Origin: a virus
Reading direction: 5' to 3' (one strand)
Virus record (IMG/VR): IMGVR_UViG_3300022602_000496
Span: 1-20,960 of that record
DNA length: 20,960 bases
Shown: positions 9,741 through 15,746 of the stretch, one piece after another
Layout: each line of letters begins with the position of its first letter
How positions within the stretch are numbered: position 1 is the stretch's first letter
The notes under the pieces: model-generated
What the model was told of the DNA's origin: nothing
What the model saw: the letters and a program-made list of their open reading frames with translations, nothing else
Database searches by the model: none
Program-made: the position numbers and the translations under genes

Positions 9741-10054
9741 TGATCAAATCTCAATTCCAAAAACATGAAAATGTATATTGGCTAAAAATGGTATTCGAGA
9801 AAGCTGAAGATGTATTAGAGATGCATCAACATGGACCAAAGAACTATCATGATACAGTTGTTATCAACGGCAGTATAGAAGCATATGGTCCAGACAAAGA
9901 GTGGTTATATAAAGCCAATACTGGAGATTTTTTATATTACACCGATGATAAACAACATCACGAAATCAAAGCACTAGAAGACAATACAGTCATATTGAAC
10001 TTATATCGTAATCCTATGCCACATGTTGATGATCTTCTTGGTCAATGGTTATAA
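9740..10054 (+). CDS. Small cupin-fold protein
   Basis: This 104-residue protein shows the two cupin motifs. Motif 1 lies at residues ~28-46, MHQHGPKNYHDTVVINGSI, with H29, H31 and H37 as candidate metal ligands and the conserved Gly after them. Motif 2 lies at ~62-88, beginning GDFLYYTDDKQHHEI, with H73 or H74. The usual motif-1 Glu is not obvious (the HD at 37-38 may replace it). It starts in a TAATG overlap with the glycine-rich gene. Such one-domain cupins occur next to fibre genes in T4-like marine phages, where they could bind or modify a sugar or serve as a small structural part; no substrate can be read from the sequence. It is the last gene before the next late promoter. Confidence 0.7.
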   Translation: MIKSQFQKHENVYWLKMVFEKAEDVLEMHQHGPKNYHDTVVINGSIEAYGPDKEWLYKANTGDFLYYTDDKQHHEIKALEDNTVILNLYRNPMPHVDDLLGQWL

Positions 10055-10062
10055 CATAAATA
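10055..10062 (+). promoter_or_regulatory. T4-type late promoter variant (CATAAATA) for gp13
   Basis: CATAAATA begins immediately after the cupin gene stop, 24 bases upstream of the gp13 ATG. It differs from the T4 consensus TATAAATA only at the first base. AGGAAGAAG follows as the gp13 ribosome binding site. Confidence 0.6.
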
Positions 10063-10085
10063 ACAATAAACAATAGGAAGAAGCA

Positions 10086-10826
10086 ATGGCAGTTCCAAAC
10101 TCAAGAGAACAGTTCAAATACTATCTACTCAGAAGACTTGGCGCTCCTGTAATCAATATCGATGTTGATGACGATCAGGTAGAAGATCGTATTGATGAAG
10201 CTTTGACATTCTTCTGGGACTATCACTTCGAAGGTTCTGAAAAGACCTATTACAAGTATCAGGTAACTTCAACTGATATTGAAAATCAGTATATCACTCT
10301 ACCATCGAACATCATTGGTGCAGTCAATCTATTCCCTGTTGGTGAATCGTTGTCATCAAACAATCTGTTCAACATTCGTTATCAGATCACATTGAACGAT
10401 CTATATGACTTGACTGCTACAACGATGGTACCATACTATCTTGCTATGCAGCATATTCAGTTTCTTGAACAGCTTCTAGTCGGTCAACAGCCACTTCGCT
10501 TCAATCGTTACAACAACATTCTATATCTAGATATGGCTTGGGACATTGTACAACCAGGAAGCTTCTTAATCGTTGAAGCATATCAGATCATTGATCCAAC
10601 CGTATATGGTGGAGTATGGTCAGATCGTTGGTTGACACAATATGCTGCTGCACTAGTCAAGCGTCAATGGGGCGACAACTTAACGAAGTATACAGGTATC
10701 AATCTACCAGGTGGAAACAAGTTTAACGGTGATAAGATCAGAGATGATGCTCAAAAAGAGATTGATAGACTAGAACAAGAGATGTATACCACTTGGAGTC
10801 TTCCTGTTGGAGACATGATCGGTTGA
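10086..10826 (+). CDS. 13: gp13-like neck protein
   Basis: The 246-residue product resembles T4-family gp13, a head completion/neck protein that with gp14 closes the filled head and provides the site for tail attachment. The N-terminus (NSREQFKYYLLRRLGAPVIN, then a D-rich VDVDDDQVEDRIDEALTFFWDYH) is characteristic of gp13 in T4-like phages. It is shorter than T4 gp13 (about 309 residues), as is usual in the more distant T4-like phages. The ATG at 10086 follows an AGGAAGAAG ribosome binding site and a CATAAATA promoter. The gene is followed by a 135-base gap with the gp14 promoter. The T4 order gp13-gp14-gp15 supports the call. Confidence 0.88.
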   Translation: MAVPNSREQFKYYLLRRLGAPVINIDVDDDQVEDRIDEALTFFWDYHFEGSEKTYYKYQVTSTDIENQYITLPSNIIGAVNLFPVGESLSSNNLFNIRYQITLNDLYDLTATTMVPYYLAMQHIQFLEQLLVGQQPLRFNRYNNILYLDMAWDIVQPGSFLIVEAYQIIDPTVYGGVWSDRWLTQYAAALVKRQWGDNLTKYTGINLPGGNKFNGDKIRDDAQKEIDRLEQEMYTTWSLPVGDMIG

Positions 10827-10961
10827 CTGACATACTTTTATATGATTCGTTTATGTCATGTAAGGTATATCTTAAACAGTACATTACTGATTATATACAA
10901 GTTGGTGGACAAGTCAATAGATATTCTCGTATAAATATAGAAAATATCAAAGGAAAAGACC
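10827..10961 (+). other. Intergenic gap between gp13 and gp14
   Basis: The 135 bases hold a weak 7-bp inverted repeat (TGACATA at 10828-10834 and TATGTCA at 10852-10858, loop 17) just after the gp13 stop, too weak to call a terminator. They also hold the gp14 late promoter and its ribosome binding site. A short open frame crosses the gap from inside gp13 into gp14, but it lacks a ribosome binding site and I do not regard it as a gene. Confidence 0.5.
10930..10937 (+). promoter_or_regulatory. T4-type late promoter (TATAAATA) for gp14
   Basis: An exact TATAAATA ends 24 bases before the TTG start of gp14. The Shine-Dalgarno-like AAAGGAAAAG lies between them. Confidence 0.82.
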
Positions 10962-11681
10962 TTGCCCACCAACTTCTTCTTCAGGAACAGCGATTACAAT
11001 CCTGAGCAGAATCTGCTACAGAATCTAGCAGACGAAATGATTCAGATTTTTGGTATCGATTGCTATTATCTTCCGAGAACAACAAACTATATTGATAAGT
11101 TATTTGATGAAGCACCAACGTCTTCATTTAACGTGGCTATTCCACTTGAAATGTATATTAATGATTATGAAGGTTTCCAAGGTGAAGGCGATCTACTCAG
11201 CAAGTTCGGGCTAAACGTAGCAGACAAACTTACACTATCGGTGAGTCGTCGTAGGTTCGCACAAGACATTGGTAGCATATACAACTTGATTCGCCCACAA
11301 GAAGGTGATCTTGTTTACTTTCCATTCACAACTGGTATTTTTGAAATCAAGTTCGTTGAACATGAAAGATCCTTCTACCAGACTGGATCGCTACAATACT
11401 TTGAGTTGCAGCTAGAGAAGTTCAACTACGATTCGGAACAGTTCAACACTGGCATCGCAAACATCGATTCGATCCAACAGAACTATTCAGTGGCAGACAG
11501 TAACTTCTGGTATCTCACCGAAGCAAGTTACGATCTTATTACCGAAGCTGGTTATGATATTGTCAACGAAACTTTTGTTCTAGATGAAATCGATCCATCA
11601 ACACAGAATGAAGAGTTTGTAGCTTTGGCAAACACCTTCGTGGACTGGTCGGTTACTAATCCATTTGGGAACGACATTTAG
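10962..11681 (+). CDS. 14: gp14-like neck protein (TTG start)
   Basis: The 239-residue product is the gp14-type neck protein, which completes the head-tail connector together with gp13. The start is TTG: no ATG is available near the expected N-terminus, while TTG at 10962 is preceded by AAAGGAAAAG and gives MPTNFFFRNSDYNPEQNLLQ, matching the N-terminal style of gp14 proteins in T4-like phages. Further support comes from DEMIQIFGIDCYYLPR, VADKLTLSVSRRRF and RPQEGDLVYFP. The C-terminus (FVDWSVTNPFGNDI) also looks complete, so the adjoining endonuclease insertion did not truncate it. T4 gp14 is about 256 residues. The stop at 11679-11681 overlaps, tail to tail, the stop of the antisense homing endonuclease gene. 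Confidence 0.88.
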   Translation: MPTNFFFRNSDYNPEQNLLQNLADEMIQIFGIDCYYLPRTTNYIDKLFDEAPTSSFNVAIPLEMYINDYEGFQGEGDLLSKFGLNVADKLTLSVSRRRFAQDIGSIYNLIRPQEGDLVYFPFTTGIFEIKFVEHERSFYQTGSLQYFELQLEKFNYDSEQFNTGIANIDSIQQNYSVADSNFWYLTEASYDLITEAGYDIVNETFVLDEIDPSTQNEEFVALANTFVDWSVTNPFGNDI

Positions 11682-12406
11682 ATTTTGTGCTTTCTAGCAA
11701 AGTGCATAGGAAAGCCACATCTGGCCATTTCTTTTCTACACAAAACACAAGAGACTCTATGTTTGTTTCTATCTGCCGAAGCTGCTTTCCATTCGTCTGT
11801 GCATCTTGCCTTTGCTTTTTCTGACAAACGTTCGCGTAGTTCTTGATTATTCATTGCTTCTTTTGTTCCTATAGATATACTATTCTTTTCGTCATTTGTT
11901 CTAGGAACTTTATATCTATCGTTTTCCTCTCGTGATTTGGGATTTACTCTATATTTCATAAATCTTTTTCTGCAATTTTCCTTTTCTTCTTCTGATTTAT
12001 TAGACCATCTGATTGAAGCTTCGCTTGACATCTTAGACAATCTTTCCACAGTAAAACTATTTCTTTGTTTTTGTTTTGTTTCTTCTGAAAGTTTATAACC
12101 ACCAGAATTTCTCCAACGAATGTTGGATATCGCTTCATTTATATACATAGGACTTACATCTACATTGAAGTGTTTGTGTAGATAAGATTCGTGATTTATA
12201 GCAGATTCTCTTGTATCAAATATTTTTATGATTTTGGTTTTGAAAAATGAAGGATTTCGCTTCATCTCTTCAATCCAAACTTTCTTGTGTTTTTTTGATG
12301 TAACGGTTCCATGATATCCACTATTGATTTTGGATATCGTGCTGTAACCGATATAGAACGGAGGAAGTTTGTTGCCAATATAAATAGTAATATATGTACA
12401 ATACAT
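11678..12406 (-). CDS. GIY-YIG homing endonuclease, antisense between gp14 and gp15
   Basis: The 242-residue product starts MYCTYITIYIGNKLPPFYIG, a GIY-YIG family beginning typical of free-standing phage endonucleases. The motif pair is YIT at 5-7 and YIG at 18-20, followed by GYHGTVTSKK, with the likely catalytic Glu in NHESYLH (E73). The arginine that follows YIG in I-TevI is not evident. Residues ~102-120 (GGYKLSEETKQKQRNS) form a NUMOD3-like DNA-binding segment. The C-terminus has a C-x2-C...H-x4-H pattern (C220, C223, H235, H240) that could be a zinc finger. It is the only convincing minus-strand gene in the window. It has AAGGAG 7 bases before its ATG and its own late promoter at 12471-12478. 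GIY-YIG enzymes cut a target site in endonuclease-free relatives and spread by recombination; the target is presumably the gp14-gp15 region. Confidence 0.88.
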   Translation of the reverse strand: MYCTYITIYIGNKLPPFYIGYSTISKINSGYHGTVTSKKHKKVWIEEMKRNPSFFKTKIIKIFDTRESAINHESYLHKHFNVDVSPMYINEAISNIRWRNSGGYKLSEETKQKQRNSFTVERLSKMSSEASIRWSNKSEEEKENCRKRFMKYRVNPKSREENDRYKVPRTNDEKNSISIGTKEAMNNQELRERLSEKAKARCTDEWKAASADRNKHRVSCVLCRKEMARCGFPMHFARKHKI

Positions 12407-12435
12407 GCTGATGCTCCTTCAAAGCGTTAGAGTAG

Positions 12436-13515
12436 ATGGGTTTCGGCCAAGTCACCGCGATCTACAACTATATTTATATAAACCGATTCGGGAGAAGTGT
12501 TATTTTTGGCAACAACTTTTATTTTGGCAGTATCAGAAAGTATATTGTTCTGTTTGGTTCGTTGTTCAATGATATTCTCATTGATCGCGTCAATGAGGCA
12601 GGAGATGCTGTTGATACGCTGAAAGTGCCATTATCATATGGTCCAAAAGATCGTTATCTCGTTCGACTTCAAGAGAACCCAGACTTGCTACGCCAGGTCA
12701 ATCAGGTTCTACCTAGAATGTCTTTTGAAATCAAAAGTGTTGAATACGATTCATCGCGTAAGTTAAACACGGTTGGCAAGAATGTCAATCTAACAAATAT
12801 GGGCAACACACTCGGGTATCAGTACAATCCTGTTCCGTACAACTTTAACATCGATCTATCGATTCTTGCTAGAAACGCCGATGATGCTTGTCGCATTGTA
12901 GAACAGATTTTGCCATTCTTCAAGCCAGAGTGGACAACAGCGATCAATCTCATTCCAGAAATGGGTATTGTGATGGATATTCCTGTTGTTTTAAAAAACA
13001 TTCAGTATGAAGATACTTACGAAGCCAGTTTCAATGACCGCTATGCTATCATTTGGGAACTTCAGTTCGTTCTCAAAGGCTATATCTTTGGTCCAATCTC
13101 AACACAGGGCGTCATCAATACTGTTGATATCAACTTCCGTGTATCTGGTGATAACGATACTTTTGTTGGCACAATCAGTAACGGCAGTAACACAATCTTT
13201 ACAAATGCCGATATTGATTCTATCGATGTTGGTTCTAGGATTACAGCAAACGTTCAAGGATTGCCAGCAAATACAACAGTAACCGCGGTAAATACGACAT
13301 CGGTTTCACTTAGCAACATATATACTGGTTTAAACTCTAACGTAACCTTTACAACTTCTGGCAACTCTCCTATTGCAGAATATGTACAGATTACTCCTGG
13401 TCTAGATGCGAATGGAAATCCAACAAGCAATGCTTCCATTTCTATTCCTGTATCAGAGATTGAAGCTAACAGCAACTATGGTTACATAAAAGATTGGTTT
13501 ACAAATATCGGGTGA
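12436..13515 (+). CDS. 15: gp15-like tail completion / sheath terminator protein
   Basis: This gp15 homologue is the protein that caps the tail sheath and tube and joins tail to neck. Conserved features include FGNNFYFGSIRKYIVLFGSL at the conserved N-terminus, VPLSYGPKDR, LPRMSFEI, the NPVPYNFNIDLSI segment and IVEQILPFFKPEW. The frame opens with ATG at 12436, but residues 1-22 have no counterpart in gp15 proteins and no ribosome binding site fits that ATG. Homology to T4 gp15 (MFGYFYN...) begins at Ile23, codon ATT at 12502, with GGGAGAAG at 12490-12497. The real start may therefore be this ATT. From the homologous start it has 337 residues against about 272 in T4. Part of the difference is a beta-rich module at residues ~242-306, also found in gp18. 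The ORF stops 3 bases before gp16. Confidence 0.85.
   Translation: MGFGQVTAIYNYIYINRFGRSVIFGNNFYFGSIRKYIVLFGSLFNDILIDRVNEAGDAVDTLKVPLSYGPKDRYLVRLQENPDLLRQVNQVLPRMSFEIKSVEYDSSRKLNTVGKNVNLTNMGNTLGYQYNPVPYNFNIDLSILARNADDACRIVEQILPFFKPEWTTAINLIPEMGIVMDIPVVLKNIQYEDTYEASFNDRYAIIWELQFVLKGYIFGPISTQGVINTVDINFRVSGDNDTFVGTISNGSNTIFTNADIDSIDVGSRITANVQGLPANTTVTAVNTTSVSLSNIYTGLNSNVTFTTSGNSPIAEYVQITPGLDANGNPTSNASISIPVSEIEANSNYGYIKDWFTNIG
12471..12478 (-). promoter_or_regulatory. Minus-strand T4-type late promoter (TATAAATA) for the GIY-YIG gene
   Basis: The + strand reads TATTTATA, so the minus strand carries an exact TATAAATA 64 bases upstream of the endonuclease ATG. Orientation and spacing fit transcription of the antisense gene. 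It lies within the 5' extension of the gp15 open frame. Confidence 0.75.
12490..12497 (+). promoter_or_regulatory. Ribosome binding site that points to a non-ATG gp15 start
   Basis: GGGAGAAG lies four bases upstream of the ATT at 12502, exactly where the gp15 family N-terminus begins. No ATG, GTG or TTG in the gp15 frame follows at a usable distance. A GTG overlaps at 12497-12499 but is out of frame. Confidence 0.55.
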
Positions 13516-13518
13516 TAT

Positions 13519-13956
13519 ATGAACATAGCGAATAATCAAATCATTTCACAAAAACTAGGCCTTAGCCCAATGAACGACTCGGTTGGGTTTCCGACAAAGA
13601 AGTTGCCTACACAGGCTATTCTTGTTCAAGACGAATCGCAAACCAATGCAGAGAACGATTACGACTTTGCGCGTAAGAATCTCTATGACATCATCGAAGC
13701 TGGTCAGGAAGCACTCACAGACATGCTGGAGTTCGCAAAGCAGTCTCAGTCGGCATCTGCATACGAAGTTGTTGGCACACTGGTGAATGGCTTGGTGACA
13801 GCTAACCAGAAGCTATTGAACTTAAGCAAGCAAGTCAAAGAGATCCAGAAGATGGACAAAACACCAGAAGAAGCAGAAAAGACTACTGGTAATGTAACTA
13901 ACAACCTATTTGTGGGAACAACCGCTGAGTTGCACAAACTGCTCAAAGGTGAATAA
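13519..13956 (+). CDS. 16: Terminase small subunit, gp16-like
   Basis: The 145-residue product is a T4-type small terminase, the ring-forming subunit that recognises or regulates DNA packaging and stimulates the gp17 ATPase. The central helical segment is characteristic: ARKNLYDIIEAGQEALTDML followed by EFAKQSQSASAYEVVGTLVN and a coiled-coil-forming VTANQKLLNLSKQVKEIQKM. T4 gp16 is 164 residues. It lies directly between gp15 and gp17, as in T4. The stop overlaps the start of the large terminase gene in a TAATG, so the two subunits are translationally coupled. Confidence 0.9.
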   Translation: MNIANNQIISQKLGLSPMNDSVGFPTKKLPTQAILVQDESQTNAENDYDFARKNLYDIIEAGQEALTDMLEFAKQSQSASAYEVVGTLVNGLVTANQKLLNLSKQVKEIQKMDKTPEEAEKTTGNVTNNLFVGTTAELHKLLKGE

Positions 13957-14837
13957 TGGCAGAATACTATAATAATAACCAAAATCTAAAAGCCGTCAAC
14001 GTTCCTGTTGAGTGGGATTTAGATAAGGTAAAAGAGTTTAAAAGATGTGCTGAAGATCAGATTTACTTTATTAAAACATACTGTAAGATTGTTAGTGTTG
14101 ACGACGGTCTAATCAACTTCAATCTTTGGCCATTTCAGGAGAATATGGTCAATACATTTGAGACAAATCGTTTCTCTATTTGTAAACTGCTTCGTCAGTG
14201 CGGTAAGACAACTACAGTTTGCGCTTACATGCTGCATAAACTTCTTTTCAATAAAAACTATGCTATTGCTATTCTTGCCAACAAAGACATGCAGGCACGA
14301 GAAATCCTTAACCGTGTGAAGTTGATGTTTGAACATCTTCCCAACTGGTTACAGCAAGGCGTGAAGCGTTGGAATGAAGGCGACATTGAACTAGAGAACG
14401 GATCAAAGGCACTTGCATCAGCCACCGGTGGTTCTGCTGTTCGTGGTAAGACGTTCTCACTTCTATATCTTGATGAGTTTGCGTTCGTTCCTAACAACAT
14501 TCAAGAATCATTCTTCGCTTCAGTTTATCCTACGATCACTTCAGGTAAGACAACTAAAGTTATCATCACTTCAACACCGAATGGGATGAACCTATTCTAT
14601 AAGTTGTGGTCCGATTCGGAACAAGGGCGTAACACATACGTTCGCTGCTCTGTTAACTGGAGAGACGTTCCTGGTCGTGACGAAGCATTCAAAGATGAAT
14701 ATATCAAAAACACCAGTGAACGTCAGTGGAGACAGGAATTTGAATGTGTTGCAGAAGAAACTATGATAGATGTCTACGATACAACAACAAATGAATATAT
14801 GTGCATTCCTATAAGTCAACTATATAATACACTTTGA
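13956..14837 (+). CDS. 17: Large terminase N-terminal half (ATPase) fused to split-intein N-fragment
   Basis: Residues 1-263 are the ATPase domain of gp17, the DNA packaging motor. Walker A is RQCGKTT (80-86), Walker B with catalytic Glu is LLYLDEFAF (169-177), and the coupling motif is ITSTPNG (204-210). The ATPase half ends with SERQWRQEFE. From Cys264 the sequence is no longer terminase. CVAEETMIDVYDTTTNEYMC, then IPISQLYNTL and a TGA, is a 30-residue intein block A (Cys nucleophile, D/E-T-M-I, and the eLy-like end). No terminase nuclease domain follows in this gene; it is found in the gene at 15429. The protein can only become a full motor by trans-splicing. It starts in a TAATG overlap with gp16. 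Confidence 0.9.
   Translation: MAEYYNNNQNLKAVNVPVEWDLDKVKEFKRCAEDQIYFIKTYCKIVSVDDGLINFNLWPFQENMVNTFETNRFSICKLLRQCGKTTTVCAYMLHKLLFNKNYAIAILANKDMQAREILNRVKLMFEHLPNWLQQGVKRWNEGDIELENGSKALASATGGSAVRGKTFSLLYLDEFAFVPNNIQESFFASVYPTITSGKTTKVIITSTPNGMNLFYKLWSDSEQGRNTYVRCSVNWRDVPGRDEAFKDEYIKNTSERQWRQEFECVAEETMIDVYDTTTNEYMCIPISQLYNTL
14745..14834 (+). other. Split intein N-fragment (30 residues)
   Basis: This segment runs from Cys264 to Leu293 of the upstream terminase gene and holds intein block A only. The split before block B, with an N-part this short, is the atypical design. Classical split inteins (DnaE type) break near the endonuclease position after ~100 residues. Extein residue -1 is Glu (EFE junction). 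Confidence 0.87.
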
Positions 14838-14855
14838 GATAGAGTTTCTTGGTTT

Positions 14856-14863
14856 TATAAATA
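14856..14863 (+). promoter_or_regulatory. T4-type late promoter (TATAAATA) for the HNH gene
   Basis: An exact TATAAATA lies 21 bases upstream of the HNH ATG, directly after the intein N-fragment stop. The surrounding 15 bases (TTTTATAAATACAAT, 14853-14867) are identical to those at the gp18 promoter. TAGGAG at 14873-14878 is the ribosome binding site. The same transcript would also cover the intein C-fragment gene. Confidence 0.82.
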
Positions 14864-14884
14864 CAATAGAACTAGGAGATTTTT

Positions 14885-15439
14885 ATGCATAGAAAAATAT
14901 ATGAAAAAGAGTATGGTCCTATTCCGAGAGATACAGAAGGTAGATCATATGAAATACATCATGTTGATGGTAACCATGCCAATAATGATATCATGAATCT
15001 TACTTGCGTGAGTATACAAGAACACTATGATATACACTATTCGCAGGGTGACTATGGCGCTTGTGTAATGATAGCAAAACGAATGGGTATGTCTCCGACA
15101 TATATTAGTGATATACAAAAAGGTAAGAAAAGACCTGGTGTTGGCGGTGTAAAAAAGGGAACCACACCTTGGAATAAAGGCATCAGTGGATATTCTTTAC
15201 CTAAAGCAAGTGAAGCAAAGAGAGGTAAAGTTTATCACAGCAAACTTGGTGAAAATGTTGACGCTATACTTGAACTATACAACACTAGACCATATATTGA
15301 TGGAGTGGGTAAAGTTCAAAAGAATGGTAAAGTTTTATCATATGAACAAGCATTTAGTAAAAAGTATGCAGAAGAATATGGCGTAACATCTGCATGTATT
15401 AGAAAACTAGTAACAGGTAAAAGTTTCAGTGCAGTATAA
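14885..15439 (+). CDS. HNH homing endonuclease inside the split terminase
   Basis: This is a 184-residue free-standing HNH nuclease. The HNH core is SYEIHHVDGNHANNDIMNLT (H25, H26, N34) with H47 and H51 in QEHYDIHY. Residues ~70-115 hold an SPTYISDIQKGKK segment and a KKGTTPWNKG NUMOD3-like motif. The C-terminus (EYGVTSACIRKLVTGKSF) looks like a helix-turn-helix DNA-binding end. It lacks intein splicing blocks, so it is a separate gene and not an intein domain. It has its own late promoter and a clear ribosome binding site. Its 3' end overlaps the intein C-fragment gene by 11 bases in another frame. It probably cuts the intein-free gp17 allele and so drives spread of the split intein, as proposed for other fractured genes. 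It is more AT-rich than the terminase exons, consistent with separate origin. Confidence 0.9.
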   Translation: MHRKIYEKEYGPIPRDTEGRSYEIHHVDGNHANNDIMNLTCVSIQEHYDIHYSQGDYGACVMIAKRMGMSPTYISDIQKGKKRPGVGGVKKGTTPWNKGISGYSLPKASEAKRGKVYHSKLGENVDAILELYNTRPYIDGVGKVQKNGKVLSYEQAFSKKYAEEYGVTSACIRKLVTGKSFSAV

Positions 15440-15746
15440 AGAAAACACAAGATACAGAATAAAAACTCCTTTAGGATATAAAGATTTTTCTGGTGTGGTG
15501 TCAAAAACTACAGATACTTTGATTCGCTTTGATTTTGATGATACGTTTATTAGAGTATCACCTAAACATGTCTTTTTGACAGATAGTGGATTTTCTTTTG
15601 CAAAAGATTTGTCAATAGGACAAACAATAACTGGGAAAAAAATATCTAAGATTACGCTACTTACAGAAGGACCATATATAGTTTATGATCCAGTAGGCGT
15701 TGAAGAATCTGAAACATACTACTCTAATGATGTTGTGTCACACAAT
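15429..15746 (+). other. Split intein C-fragment (106 residues)
   Basis: This holds intein blocks B, F and G and ends with His105-Asn106, the residues that carry out branch resolution by Asn cyclisation. With the 30-residue N-part it totals 136 residues, a typical minimal intein without an endonuclease domain. The general pattern (TP.G...FSG, YYSNDVVSHN, EFLG) resembles the AceL-TerL intein C-part as I remember it. Confidence 0.87.

Larger units (their letters stand above)
14745..15746 (+). mobile_element. Split intein plus HNH homing endonuclease element in gp17
   Basis: Everything between the last N-extein codon (14742-14744, Glu) and the first C-extein codon (15747-15749, Thr) is foreign to terminase: intein N-part, promoter, HNH gene and intein C-part. 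It is 1002 bases, a multiple of three, and both intein halves are in the same frame as the terminase. I infer that it moves as a unit by homing into uninterrupted gp17 genes. The insertion point lies between the ATPase and nuclease domains, just before the conserved GSSNTLI segment. Confidence 0.75.

Noticed and set aside
10828-10858. Terminator after gp13
   Set aside because: The inverted repeat has only seven AT-rich pairs with a 17-base loop and no U-tract.
10793-11005. 70-residue open frame bridging gp13 and gp14
   Set aside because: It begins inside gp13, has no ribosome binding site, contains the gp14 promoter and overlaps the gp14 start in another frame.
14745-15746. Group I or II intron carrying an HNH gene in gp17
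   Set aside because: The sequence flanking the exons is translated into intein blocks A, B, F and G in frame, which an RNA intron would not show. I could not see group I core elements.
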